Assembly: GCA_903861005.1 (NCBI GenBank)
Contig: CAIOSP010000181.1
Location: forward strand, 22,960 to 86,959
Origin: an uncultured Pseudomonadota bacterium
GTDB taxonomy: Bacteria > Myxococcota_A > UBA796 > GCA-2862545
Direction of reading: 5' to 3'
DNA length: 64,000 nt
In this document: positions 52,651-61,702 of the stretch, one piece after another
Layout: every line of letters begins with the position of its first letter
How positions within the stretch are numbered: position 1 is the first letter of the stretch
Translations under genes and position numbers: made by a program
Notes under the pieces: model-generated
The model's input: the letters and a program-made list of their open reading frames with translations, nothing else
The model's database searches: none
What the model was told of the DNA's origin: nothing

Positions 52651-54398
52651 CACGTGAAGCTTGCGCGGCCGCGGCCGAGCCACTGGGTTCCAAGACGATC
52701 TCCGCCCACGCCGTCAAAGGCGGCGCCGGGCAGGAAGGAGGCGCCCTCGGCGCCGAAGGTCAGCGCGGTCGCGCCGGGGATGTGGACCGTGTAGCGCAGG
52801 CCCAGGTCCAGCTCGTGGCCGAGCGCGTGGCTGCCGCCGGACACGCCGCCCGCGGTGACGTTGTACCCGCCCGACACGCCGGTCTGGTAGGCGTCCGCGA
52901 AGTCGCCCGCCGACCACGCCGTCAGCCAGCCGAACCGCAGGTCCAGGTCAGGCAGCGGGCGGTAGCGCAGCACGGGGTTCACGTAGACCGCGTTGCTGAT
53001 GGCGCCCTGGTTCACGGTGTAGCGGGCGCCCGGCGGGGGCGTGTCGACGAGCGCAGGATCCGCGGCGCGGTCGACCGAGCGCGCCGTCATCAGCGGCAGC
53101 ACCTCGTCGAACAGCAACATGCCGGCGTTGGTGTCGGTGTGGAAGCTGAACGCGCGGACCACGTCGTCGCGGCTGTCGTTGTCGCCGGACGCAAAACCGA
53201 CCTCCACCTTGGCGGTGACGCGGAGCTTGTCGTTGTCGTAGCGGAGCCGGACCAACGCGCCCAGGCTGGCGACGCGCGCGCCGTTGGCGGCGGTGGCGTC
53301 GAGGTAGCTGCGGTTGGTGTGGCCATGCACGGTGGCGAGCTCGCCCTCGAGCAGCACGCGCTCGTTGGCACCGGCGGGGGTCAGCACGAACCGACCGTAG
53401 GCGTCGAACGGGAAGGCGGTGGTGATCGCGCGGTCGGGGCGCGGGTCGTTCGGGTCGACGCGGTCGCGCTGCCAGCGGCCGACGAACAGCGCGCCCAGCT
53501 CGACGCGCGGCGTCTGCAGGCGCAGGCCCGCCACGCCGGCCCCGGCCAGATCGCCCTCGAACAGCGAGGCGTTGTCGTCACGGAGCACCAGGTCACCGGC
53601 GACAAAGAAGCCCAGGCCGCGCGCGGCGCCGACCTTCTTCTGGGACGCGCGCCAGGGCGTCAGCACCAACGCGCCGCGCGCGACCACGCTGCCCGTGTTC
53701 GCATCGCCAAAGTCGGGGTCGCCGGCGCCGTCGTTCGCCAGCATGCCCGTGCCCCAGGTGAAGGTCTGCGCGCCCACCCGGACGCTGCCCCACTTGGCGG
53801 CGTAGGCGACGTCCAGCTTTCGGGGGAGGATCACCTTCATGTCGCGGTAGTCGGCGCGGCGGACCTTGAGGGTGTCGTCGCCGAGCACAGTGCCCACCGA
53901 CGTGCGGTCGCCCGCGAACATGCCGTTGAGGGCCTCGAGCTCAAGCTCCACCGTCGTGTGCTCGCCCTGCTTCCAGTCCGCGCCCGCGATCAGCCGCGAA
54001 GAACCCCAGACGTGGCGACCCGACGGGGTGCCAAGGTCATCCAACGCCGGGTCCGTGCCGCCGACGACGCGGCCGCGGAGGTCACCCCAGGTGTCCCACG
54101 TGGGGTCGCGGCGTTCGCGCTTGGGGGCGTCGGCGCCGTGCGCGCCCTGCAGGGGCTTGAGCGGGTCGACCGGCGTCGCGGGCGAGTCCTTGAGCTCCTT
54201 GAGGTGTTCGACGAGCTCAGCCTGGTGCGGGTCCAGCGTCTCGGGGATCACCGGGTGGATCTCGGGCTCCGCGGACGGTTGGGCGGGCTCCGCGGTGATG
54301 GGCGGTTGGGCGGAGTCGGCGGGCGTGGGCTCGTCGGCGCGCGCGGTCGAGCCCGCGAGGGCCAGCGCGAGGCTCGCCGACAGCGTGGTGGTCTTCAT
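52647..54398 (-). CDS. outer-membrane beta-barrel, unknown
   Basis: 583 residues from ATG at 54398. MKTTTLSASLALALAGSTARA is the signal. A Pro/Glu-rich, partly helical linker precedes alternating hydrophobic beta strands from about residue 100 (RLIAGADWKQGEHTTVELEL, KLDVAYAAKWGSVRVGAQTF), ending in the aromatic TW typical of outer-membrane barrels (RASFTW). It is co-translated with the giant lipase-like lipoprotein, so it may aid its export or form a surface complex. Confidence 0.77.
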   Translation of the reverse strand: MKTTTLSASLALALAGSTARADEPTPADSAQPPITAEPAQPSAEPEIHPVIPETLDPHQAELVEHLKELKDSPATPVDPLKPLQGAHGADAPKRERRDPTWDTWGDLRGRVVGGTDPALDDLGTPSGRHVWGSSRLIAGADWKQGEHTTVELELEALNGMFAGDRTSVGTVLGDDTLKVRRADYRDMKVILPRKLDVAYAAKWGSVRVGAQTFTWGTGMLANDGAGDPDFGDANTGSVVARGALVLTPWRASQKKVGAARGLGFFVAGDLVLRDDNASLFEGDLAGAGVAGLRLQTPRVELGALFVGRWQRDRVDPNDPRPDRAITTAFPFDAYGRFVLTPAGANERVLLEGELATVHGHTNRSYLDATAANGARVASLGALVRLRYDNDKLRVTAKVEVGFASGDNDSRDDVVRAFSFHTDTNAGMLLFDEVLPLMTARSVDRAADPALVDTPPPGARYTVNQGAISNAVYVNPVLRYRPLPDLDLRFGWLTAWSAGDFADAYQTGVSGGYNVTAGGVSGGSHALGHELDLGLRYTVHIPGATALTFGAEGASFLPGAAFDGVGGDRLGTQWLGRGRASFTW

Positions 54399-54589
54399 GG
54401 GTCGGGTTCCCGATGGAAAGTGGGTCGCCACTACCATGCCCGAACGTGCTCGCGCACCCCGAGACAATCTTGTGACTGACGGTTTATCCGCCTCTTTACG
54501 GCTGGTCAGCGCAACGTTCGCTCGCCGAGTTTCGGCGGCGACGCGGCGCGAGGGTCGCCGCGGTTACGGTGCTCGCAGCGGGAGGTTGG

Positions 54590-56353
54590 GTGCGTCGGAG
54601 GTTGCGTGGGGTGGCGCTGCTGCTGGGGTCGGTGATCGCGTCGTCGATCGCCCTGGCGGCGCCGTTCGACGGCCCGACAGCCGGGATCACGGCCATCCAG
54701 ACGTCGTCGACCGACCGCGAGCAGCGTTGGACGGTGGGAAACGTGGTCGTGCGGCTGTCGCGGTCGCCGGGGCCAGATCAAGCGGCGACCGATCCGACCT
54801 GCGCGGGGAACGGCACCGACCTGTTCGTCGAGGGCGCGCCGGACGCGCCCACCGCGGCGGCGATCGATCGCGCGTGCCACCGCCTGACGTTTGACGCGCC
54901 GTCGTTCGCGGACGCGACGCCGCGAGAGCACATCCCGGCCGCGTCGGCGTCGACCATGGTCGCGCTGCACGGACTGGCGATCGCGTGGGTCTTGTCGCTG
55001 CTTTGGGCGCTGCCGCGACGCCGTGAGCCGTGGGCTTGGGCGCTTGGGGCGTTGGCGCTGCGGGCTTGGGTGGCACCCGCGCACGTGCTGATGGGCGTGG
55101 CCTACCCCTACGACTACTTGCTGACCTACGCAGGACTACGGTCGCCGAACCTTCGCTATGGGGCGGGGTGGCCCGCGCTGATGGACGTGCTCCGGCCGCT
55201 CGCGGGCGCGGCGCCGGAGCGCCTGCACGACGTGAACCTGGCGCTGTCTGCCCTGACGGTGGTGTGCGTGTGGCAGGCGGTGGAGCGATGGACGCGCGAC
55301 GACGTGGCGGCGAGGCTGTCCGCGTTGACGATGGCGCTGCTGCCGCTGCCGTTCGCGCTGGCCACCACTGAGACCTCGTTCGTGCTGGTGGCGCTGCTGG
55401 GCGCGGCGTCGGTCGCGGGGTTGGCGCGCGCCGACCGCGCGGGGGCGTGGAGCGCAGGTCTGTCGGCGGCCCTGCTCGCGCACACGCGCCCGGACGCGAT
55501 CCCGGTGGCGGTGGTGGTGGCGCTCGCGCTGGTGGCGTCGCGTCGGGTGGGTCCGTCGTTCCTGGCGGTCGCGGCGATCGGCGCGCGCGTCGCGTTCCTC
55601 GCCACTGCAGACTTTGACGCGCCGCCGCCCGGCCTGACCATGCTCGAGCGCATCGCGGGGACGATCGTAGGCCGCCACAGCGCCACGGTGGTGCTCGACC
55701 CCACCGTCACGCCGTTCTGGCTGGTGCCTGCGGGCCTGTTCGGCGCGTGGTGCGCGTGGCGTCGCGGGCAGCGGGGCGCGCTGGCGCTGCTGGCGTTGCT
55801 GGTGCTCGCCGCGACCGGGCCCTATTTGATCTACGAGCGGGTCACGGACCTGGCGCGCTTTGGCCTGTCGGCCCAGTCGCTGTGGGTGGTGCTCGCAGGT
55901 CTGGGTGCGGCGGACCTGGGGCGGGGTGGCGTGGGTCGCCGCGCGGTCTGGTTGGCGGTGATGGTCGCCGGGCTGTGGGTCGCGCGAGCGCCGCTGGGCG
56001 GACCGATGGTGCATCGGGTCGAGCACGCGTTCGCCCGGGTGACGCTGTGCGCGCAGCCGCCGGGCACCCGGATCCGCTACGACGCCGCGCGCGATCCAGA
56101 CGCAGGCATGGCCAGGTTCTTCCAGGTGGTGTGCGGGGTCGCCCTCCGCGCGATCCCGGCGGATGGCGTGATGTCCCCGGGCGAGCTGGTCTGGCGCGGG
56201 GTGGGGGACCGTTGGCCGGGCGCTCACCCGCCGGAACGCTGTACGGTGGATCCGGTGGCGGCGCGAACGACTCCGGCTTGGGATGGCGGGCTGGAGCCAA
56301 TCGGAGACGGGCCTGTGCGCGTCGGCCTGTTCCGGGTGAGAGCCTGTCGCTAG
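54590..56353 (+). CDS. polytopic membrane protein, possible GT-C-like
   Basis: 587 residues from GTG at 54590, chosen because GGGAGG lies four bases upstream. An N-terminal hydrophobic signal is followed by a roughly 100-residue soluble loop with Cys pairs, then about ten membrane helices (ALHGLAIAWVLSLLWALP, LSALTMALLPLPFALATTET). YPYDYLLTYAGLRSPNLRYG and GWPALMDVLRP resemble the loops of PMT-type glycosyltransferases, but no definite catalytic acid was assigned. A C-terminal soluble domain with Cys follows. Function is unresolved. Confidence 0.68.
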   Translation: MRRRLRGVALLLGSVIASSIALAAPFDGPTAGITAIQTSSTDREQRWTVGNVVVRLSRSPGPDQAATDPTCAGNGTDLFVEGAPDAPTAAAIDRACHRLTFDAPSFADATPREHIPAASASTMVALHGLAIAWVLSLLWALPRRREPWAWALGALALRAWVAPAHVLMGVAYPYDYLLTYAGLRSPNLRYGAGWPALMDVLRPLAGAAPERLHDVNLALSALTVVCVWQAVERWTRDDVAARLSALTMALLPLPFALATTETSFVLVALLGAASVAGLARADRAGAWSAGLSAALLAHTRPDAIPVAVVVALALVASRRVGPSFLAVAAIGARVAFLATADFDAPPPGLTMLERIAGTIVGRHSATVVLDPTVTPFWLVPAGLFGAWCAWRRGQRGALALLALLVLAATGPYLIYERVTDLARFGLSAQSLWVVLAGLGAADLGRGGVGRRAVWLAVMVAGLWVARAPLGGPMVHRVEHAFARVTLCAQPPGTRIRYDAARDPDAGMARFFQVVCGVALRAIPADGVMSPGELVWRGVGDRWPGAHPPERCTVDPVAARTTPAWDGGLEPIGDGPVRVGLFRVRACR

Positions 56354-56389
56354 GCGGCACCAGCGGACGTCCACATCTTTTGTCACCGC

Positions 56390-56401
56390 ACAAGAACTTG
56401 T
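56390..56401. promoter_or_regulatory. inverted repeat upstream of the multihaem operon
   Basis: ACAAG-AA-CTTGT is a perfect 5-bp inverted repeat 134 bp before the 27-haem cytochrome gene. TTGTCA at 56380-56385 resembles a -35 box, and CATTAG at 56404-56409 a weak -10, placing the repeat in the spacer. A related ACAA-N2-TTGT occurs at 54464-54473. A regulator site is plausible but unproven. Confidence 0.3.
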
Positions 56402-56534
56402 CGCATTAGCGTATCCACCAATGATGGAGGACTTTTCATCGCTTTTGACGCCATACGGGCCTTGTTGGGGTGCGCCTTGCCGCTGAGGGCTGCAAAGTGT
56501 TGTGCGCACACACGATTCTGGGTGCGGAGGCGCC

Positions 56535-58589
56535 TTGCTCTCTCGAGCCAAAGATCGGATCGTCCAGGCGCTCTGGATCACGTTGGTCGCGTTTACCGCG
56601 ATCTTAGCGTTGGTGTGCCCGGCTGGGCCCGCGTTCGCCCAGTCGACTGGCGGCTTCATCAGCCCGGGCGAGCTGGCGGCGGATCACCAGGATCTGTCTG
56701 GCATCACCGGCTGCCTGTCCTGCCACAGCGTCGGATCCGGCGTGTCGGCGGACAAGTGCATGGCCTGCCACGACTCGGTTCGAAAGCAGGTCGCCACGCA
56801 CTCGGGCTTCCACGCCGAGAAGGGCAAGGAGTGCGCCTCCTGCCATCCCGACCACCGCGGCGTCGACTTCCCGCTGATCCGCATGGACTCGCAGAAGTTC
56901 GACCATGACACCACGGGCTTCAAGCTCGAGGGCGCGCACGACAAGGCCGAGTGCAAGGACTGCCACAAGAAGCCCGGCGACTGGACTGGCCTGAAGACCA
57001 CCTGCTCCAGCTGCCACGACACGCCCCACGGCGTGGACGAGATCCGCCCGCAGCTGGCCGACTGCGCCCGTTGCCACAGCGTCAGCAAGTGGGACGCGAT
57101 CCCGCTCGCCCTGTCGATCTTCGACCACCAGGACCCCAAGCAGGCCGACTACGCGCTGCGTGGTCAGCATGCCAAGGTCGACTGCGAAAAGTGCCACGCC
57201 AAGTTCAAGTTCACGCCGATCAAGTTCGACAACTGCGTCGACTGCCACAAGGACGAGCACTTCGGCCAGTTCGGCTCGCGCACCTGCGACGACTGCCACA
57301 CGGTCGAGCGCGCGGACTTCGCCCTGCGTGACTTCGACCACCGCAAGACGGACTACCAGCTGGTGGGTCCGCACAAGCGGGTGCCTTGCGAGGGCTGCCA
57401 CGGCAACGGCACCAAGGCGCGCTACGTCGACCTGCCCCACGAGCGCTGCGAGACCTGCCACGCCGACCCGCACCGCGGCCAGTTCAAGCCGCGCGACTGC
57501 GACGCCTGCCACTCGCCCTTGGCTGACAAGTTCAGCCGCGGCGCGGTGGACCATGATGCGACGGCCTTCCCGCTGCGCCTGGCGCACGTGGACGTGGCCT
57601 GCAGCGAGTGCCACGGCGAGGGCCGCAAGGCCGTGTTCAAGGGCCTGAAGTTCGACGACTGCGCCGCCTGCCACGACGACGCGCACGAGGCGCGCTTTGG
57701 CGCGGTGGCCTGCAACAGCTGCCACACCGACGGCAAGTGGGAGGTCGAGAACTTCGACCACGCGCGGACCTCGTTCCTGCTCACCGGCAAGCACGTGCAG
57801 GTCGCCTGCAAGGACTGCCACGGCGAAGGCGACAAGCGCGTCCTCTTCCCGTTGAAGTACGGCGCGTGCGCCGACTGCCACGCGTCGGACGACCCCCACA
57901 AGAGCGAGTCCACCGCCGTGTGCACCGACTGCCACAGCACGGTGGACTGGACCGCGGTGAGCTTCGCGCACGGCGACATCACCCAGTTCCCGCTGGTCGG
58001 GAAGCACGCCCAGATCCCTTGCTCGGACTGCCACAAGGAACGCGCCATGGTCAAGCTCGACATGACCTGCGCGTCCTGCCACGAGGAGGATCGCCCCGAT
58101 CCGCACTTCGAGGGCGAGTGCGGCACCTGCCATTTGGCGGACGCCTGGATGCCCGCGACGCTCGGCATCGAGCAGCACGCGGGCACGGGCTTCGCCCTGC
58201 ATGGCTCGCACCTCAACGTGAGCTGCGCGGCCTGCCACGAGGGCGCGACCACCGCGTCGCCCTTCTGCGTGGACTGCCACGCGGACGACGAGCCCCACCG
58301 CAACGAGCTCGGGAACGCCTGCGGCGACTGCCACACGACGACCGACTGGTTCTTTGTCCGCTTCAACCACGCGACCACCGGCTGGCCGCTGCGCGGCGTG
58401 CACCAGATCGCCGCCTGCGTGGACTGCCACGCCACCGGCTACGTCGGCACGCCCACCGCCTGCCGCCGCTGCCACGAGTCGGACCATCCGAACGACAACC
58501 TGCACAGCGATCCGCTCGCGGCCGACTGTGAGCTGTGCCATCGTCCGTACGCTTGGGAGCCTGCGCGCTCCCCCCATGGGAGTGACTGA
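56535..58589 (+). CDS. 27-haem c-type cytochrome
   Basis: 684 residues from TTG at 56535 with GGAGG four bases upstream; GTG at 56502 would lengthen the signal. A cleavable Sec signal (ALWITLVAFTAILALVCPAG, PAFAQ) sends it to the periplasm. I count 27 CXXCH haem sites. Eight repeats of the form FDH-x(5-9)-L-x-G-x-H-x4-CXXCH, such as FDHARTSFLLTGKH and FDHRKTDYQLVGPH, each lead about three haems and supply distal His, like cytochrome c7-type units. Such a wire can move electrons over long distances. It is the first gene of the putative conduit operon. Confidence 0.9.
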   Translation: MLSRAKDRIVQALWITLVAFTAILALVCPAGPAFAQSTGGFISPGELAADHQDLSGITGCLSCHSVGSGVSADKCMACHDSVRKQVATHSGFHAEKGKECASCHPDHRGVDFPLIRMDSQKFDHDTTGFKLEGAHDKAECKDCHKKPGDWTGLKTTCSSCHDTPHGVDEIRPQLADCARCHSVSKWDAIPLALSIFDHQDPKQADYALRGQHAKVDCEKCHAKFKFTPIKFDNCVDCHKDEHFGQFGSRTCDDCHTVERADFALRDFDHRKTDYQLVGPHKRVPCEGCHGNGTKARYVDLPHERCETCHADPHRGQFKPRDCDACHSPLADKFSRGAVDHDATAFPLRLAHVDVACSECHGEGRKAVFKGLKFDDCAACHDDAHEARFGAVACNSCHTDGKWEVENFDHARTSFLLTGKHVQVACKDCHGEGDKRVLFPLKYGACADCHASDDPHKSESTAVCTDCHSTVDWTAVSFAHGDITQFPLVGKHAQIPCSDCHKERAMVKLDMTCASCHEEDRPDPHFEGECGTCHLADAWMPATLGIEQHAGTGFALHGSHLNVSCAACHEGATTASPFCVDCHADDEPHRNELGNACGDCHTTTDWFFVRFNHATTGWPLRGVHQIAACVDCHATGYVGTPTACRRCHESDHPNDNLHSDPLAADCELCHRPYAWEPARSPHGSD

Positions 58590-59449
58590 TGAACCCCTAC
58601 CGCAACGCCTTCCAGGCCATGCTCGTCGCGTTCTTCGCGGCCTTTGCCCTGAGCGCCTGCACCGTGCCCGGCATGGAGGAGGCGCCTCACTTCCCGCTTG
58701 ACGGCGCCCACAGGGAGCTGGGCTGCAGCGCGTGCCACGGCCAGTCTGTGGTCGCACAGCTGCCCAACGACTGCATGGGCTGCCACCTGTCGGACCGCCC
58801 CAAGCCGCACGACAAGGGCGACTGCGCGGGCTGTCACAACACGACGAACTGGGGCGACATGGTCGACCACGAGGAATTCCTGTCGCTCAAGGGCGGCCAC
58901 AAGGGGCTTCCTTGCTCTGAGTGCCACTCGCCCGGCACCTACGAGGGTCTGAACGCCGCGTGCCAGAGCTGCCACGAGAGCGATCGTCCGCGGAACCACA
59001 ACCAGGGCCCCTGCGCCAAGTGCCACACCGTGAAGGGCTGGGGCGACGCCGACTTCGACCACGAGTCTCGCCTGTCGCTCAAGGGCGGCCACGCCGGCGT
59101 GGCCTGCAACGAGTGCCACTCGCCGGGCACCTACTCGGGCCTGGACGCGGCCTGCGAGACCTGTCACGAGGGCGACCGCCCGTCGAACCACAACCAGGGC
59201 CCGTGCGCCAACTGCCACACGCCCACCGGCTGGGACGACGCGGACTTCGACCACAGCCAGTTCTTCCCGACCCCGCACCGCGGCGTCAGCAGCTGCGACA
59301 GCTGCCACCCCGCCCCGGCCGGTACGTCGGACTTCAGCTGCACCGGTTGCCACACCAAGTCCCGGACGGACGGCAACCACCGCGGCAACTCCCGGTACCA
59401 GTGGGAGTCGCACGCGTGTCTGAACTGCCACCCGAACGGGCGTGAATGA
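58589..59449 (+). CDS. 12-haem c-type cytochrome lipoprotein
   Basis: 286 residues; its ATG overlaps the previous stop by one base (TGATG). The signal MNPYRNAFQAMLVAFFAAFA is followed by LSAC, a lipobox, so it is membrane-anchored. Twelve CXXCH sites fall into four tri-haem units that begin with G-x-H-x4-CXXCH, for example LKGGHKGLPCSECH and LKGGHAGVACNECH, the same module as in the 27-haem protein. It probably sits at the outer membrane, inside or outside. It overlaps the barrel gene by 4 bp (ATGA). Confidence 0.9.
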   Translation: MNPYRNAFQAMLVAFFAAFALSACTVPGMEEAPHFPLDGAHRELGCSACHGQSVVAQLPNDCMGCHLSDRPKPHDKGDCAGCHNTTNWGDMVDHEEFLSLKGGHKGLPCSECHSPGTYEGLNAACQSCHESDRPRNHNQGPCAKCHTVKGWGDADFDHESRLSLKGGHAGVACNECHSPGTYSGLDAACETCHEGDRPSNHNQGPCANCHTPTGWDDADFDHSQFFPTPHRGVSSCDSCHPAPAGTSDFSCTGCHTKSRTDGNHRGNSRYQWESHACLNCHPNGRE

Positions 59450-60801
59450 TGGGTCCAGGCGGTCTGCTGCTCGCGACGCTCGTCGCGTCGACCGCGTCCG
59501 CGGGTGAGCCGGTTGGCGTCGTCAACCGGTTCTCCGCAGGGGTGTGGTTCGACGCGGCGCCGTCGTCGCGCGCATACGGGCTCGACATGCTGCTCAGCGA
59601 CACGCTGCGCGCGAGCCTGGTCGAGAAGCCCAAGCTGCACCTCGACCTGCTGGCGGCCGCGCGCCTGAACGTTCGTCTGTTCGATGGGGGCAGGGTGGAT
59701 CAGGCGCGGGTTCGCGCGCTTGAGCTTAGGTTCAAGATGGACAAGGTGGTCCTCGACGTCGGCCGCTTCACGCCCAAGGGCGGTGGGATCCGGCTGGTGG
59801 ACGGGGTCCAGGTCTTGGGCGACCTCGGCCATGGCGTACAGTTGGGCGCCTGGGCGGGGCTGGGGCCTGACCCATGGAGCACCATGCCGGCGCTCCGCTT
59901 TGGCGGCGGGCCGGTGCTCGCGTGGACGGACAAGCGCGGCGAGGTGTCGTTGCTGGGCGAGGTCCTGGCGACACCGGACGGTCTGGACCGCGTGTCCGGG
60001 GTGGCCCGTGGCCGACTGGAGCTGGGTCGCGCGGCCGAGATGAGCGGCCTGATCGACCTTCAGGCCGGGGGAAAGGACGCGCCCGTGCGCCTGTCGGACG
60101 CCACGGCCTTCTTCCGCCTGGACCCGCACAAGGACGTTCGCGTCGACCTGATGTACGACGCGTGGTCGTCGCTGTCGTACCTGGTGAGCAGCTCGCGCGA
60201 CCCGACACTGACGCGCTTCGCGGCGCGGTCGGTGGCGCTCGCCGAGGACCCCTGGAACCCGCAGGACTCGGTCGACACGACCGTCTACCACATGGCCGGC
60301 GCCACCGTGGCCTGGGACCACGCGCTGACCGAGGATGGCCCCACCCACCTTCGCCTGACGGTGGATGGCCGCTACCGCCACCACTCGCTGGCGGACCGTC
60401 GCTACGCCCGCGCTGGGCTTCGCGCGGACGTCACCGGGCTGGTCGATGGCCGGGTGGACGTGGGCGTGGGTGAGCGCTTCTTGTGGTGGCAGGGCCACCC
60501 CGGGTCGGACTCCACCGCGTCGCTGTGGGCGCAGCTCGACAAGGGCGGCCTGGCCGCGCTGGACGTGAGCGCGCAGCTCGTCGTGCAGCCGCTCGAAGGC
60601 GCCGCGAACTGGGCGCCGGCCATCTACGCGGACGCGTTCGTGGACGTGATGGCCACCCCGGACCTCACCGTGTCGGCCGGCTACGCGTTCGGCAACGCCC
60701 TGGATCTGGATCGCTGGGACACGTCGCACAGCGCGCTGCTGCAGTTGACGTGGCGAGCGGATAGTCGGGCGCTCGCTCGTCGGCGACAGGAGGACCCGTG
60801 A
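59446..60801 (+). CDS. outer-membrane beta-barrel candidate of the cytochrome operon
   Basis: 451 residues. MMGPGGLLLATLVASTASAG is the signal. The mature chain is rich in alternating strands (RALELRFKMDKVVLDVGRFT, DVRVDLMYDAWSSLSYLVSS) and has no Cys. Length and context match porins of porin-cytochrome conduits (MtrB is about 700 residues; smaller Geobacter porins are known), but there is no clear sequence match to MtrB, which has a CXXC. It might hold a cytochrome across the outer membrane. It overlaps the next gene by 4 bp (GTGA). Confidence 0.75.
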   Translation: MMGPGGLLLATLVASTASAGEPVGVVNRFSAGVWFDAAPSSRAYGLDMLLSDTLRASLVEKPKLHLDLLAAARLNVRLFDGGRVDQARVRALELRFKMDKVVLDVGRFTPKGGGIRLVDGVQVLGDLGHGVQLGAWAGLGPDPWSTMPALRFGGGPVLAWTDKRGEVSLLGEVLATPDGLDRVSGVARGRLELGRAAEMSGLIDLQAGGKDAPVRLSDATAFFRLDPHKDVRVDLMYDAWSSLSYLVSSSRDPTLTRFAARSVALAEDPWNPQDSVDTTVYHMAGATVAWDHALTEDGPTHLRLTVDGRYRHHSLADRRYARAGLRADVTGLVDGRVDVGVGERFLWWQGHPGSDSTASLWAQLDKGGLAALDVSAQLVVQPLEGAANWAPAIYADAFVDVMATPDLTVSAGYAFGNALDLDRWDTSHSALLQLTWRADSRALARRRQEDP

Positions 60802-61697
60802 AGAGGCCGATCGGTCAGCGCATCGCTCGCGTGGCCCTGACCGTGTTCGCGGTGGATCTTGCTGTCGTGCTGATCGCGCTTCCTATCTGGGGATTCGGCT
60901 ACTACAGCCTGGGCCGCGCCGAGCGTGAGGTCCACCCGCTGCACGTGATCCTGGCCCCAGGCGCCGGCGGCGGCGTGCTGCTGGGCATGATCGGCATCGG
61001 CCTGATGGTCGCGATGCTCGCGTACTCCATCCGCAAGCGCTTCGCGACGGTGAAGTGGCTGGGGCCGCAGTCGCTCTGGCTCGTCTTCCACCTGATCTGC
61101 GGCGTCGCGGGGCCTGGGTTTATCCTGCTGCACACCGGTCTGCAGTGGCCGAGTGGGCTGGTGGCCGTCGGGTTCTGGTGCATGATCCTGGTCGCCGGTT
61201 CGGGCATCTTTGGCCGCTACGTCTACGGCTTCCTGCCCAGGCTGGAGAGCGGCCGCGCCATGGCCTGGAGCGACGGCATGGAGCGCCTGGCCACGCTGCG
61301 CGGCGAGCTGGTGGCCGCGACGGTCGGCTCGCGCAGCCACGCGATCGGCGAGGCGGTGGCGCAGGTGCGTGACCTCGACAAGCAGGCCGACAGCATCCCC
61401 GGTCTGTTCCGCTTGGACCGCGAGGTTCGTCAGCGCCGCGCGACCATCCGCTCGCTGCTCTCCTCGGCGGACCTCGACGCGCCCGCGCGGGCCAAGGTCG
61501 AGGGCGCGCTCGACGAGCAGCTCAAGCTCAAGCGCTCCCTCGAGGCCAGCCGCGTGGCCTACCGGATGTTCCGCTACTGGCATCTCTTCCACCGCCCGCT
61601 GGCCAGCGCGATGTACACGATCGTCGCGGTCCATGTGTTCGTGGCGCTGGTGTTCGGGGACAGCCTGGGCCACGTGCTCGCGCTCTTCGGGGGCTGA
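60798..61697 (+). CDS. polytopic membrane protein, b-type cytochrome candidate
   Basis: 299 residues. Five hydrophobic helices are at about 11-35, 55-78, 92-113, 121-143 and 270-288. His46, His49, His98, His112, His262, His265, His279 and His292 lie within or near them, and FHLICGVAGPGFILLHTG and YWHLFHRPLASAMYTIVAVH suit haem b ligation, as in cytochrome b561-like proteins. A roughly 120-residue charged helical domain lies between helices four and five. Its role in quinol or electron transfer is inferred from context. GTG start, coupled to the barrel gene. Confidence 0.72.
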   Translation: MKRPIGQRIARVALTVFAVDLAVVLIALPIWGFGYYSLGRAEREVHPLHVILAPGAGGGVLLGMIGIGLMVAMLAYSIRKRFATVKWLGPQSLWLVFHLICGVAGPGFILLHTGLQWPSGLVAVGFWCMILVAGSGIFGRYVYGFLPRLESGRAMAWSDGMERLATLRGELVAATVGSRSHAIGEAVAQVRDLDKQADSIPGLFRLDREVRQRRATIRSLLSSADLDAPARAKVEGALDEQLKLKRSLEASRVAYRMFRYWHLFHRPLASAMYTIVAVHVFVALVFGDSLGHVLALFGG

Positions 61698-61702
61698 CCG
61701 AC

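Noticed and set aside
49621..52794. 1057-residue plus-strand frame
   Set aside because: Antisense to the giant lipase-like lipoprotein, which has clear domain motifs.
56421..56486. 21-codon open frame before the cytochrome operon
   Set aside because: No ribosome-binding site and no evidence of conservation; a leader peptide cannot be argued from one sequence.
56604..58757. 717-residue minus-strand frame
   Set aside because: Antisense to the 27-haem cytochrome; it has no haem motif and arises from the regular repeats.
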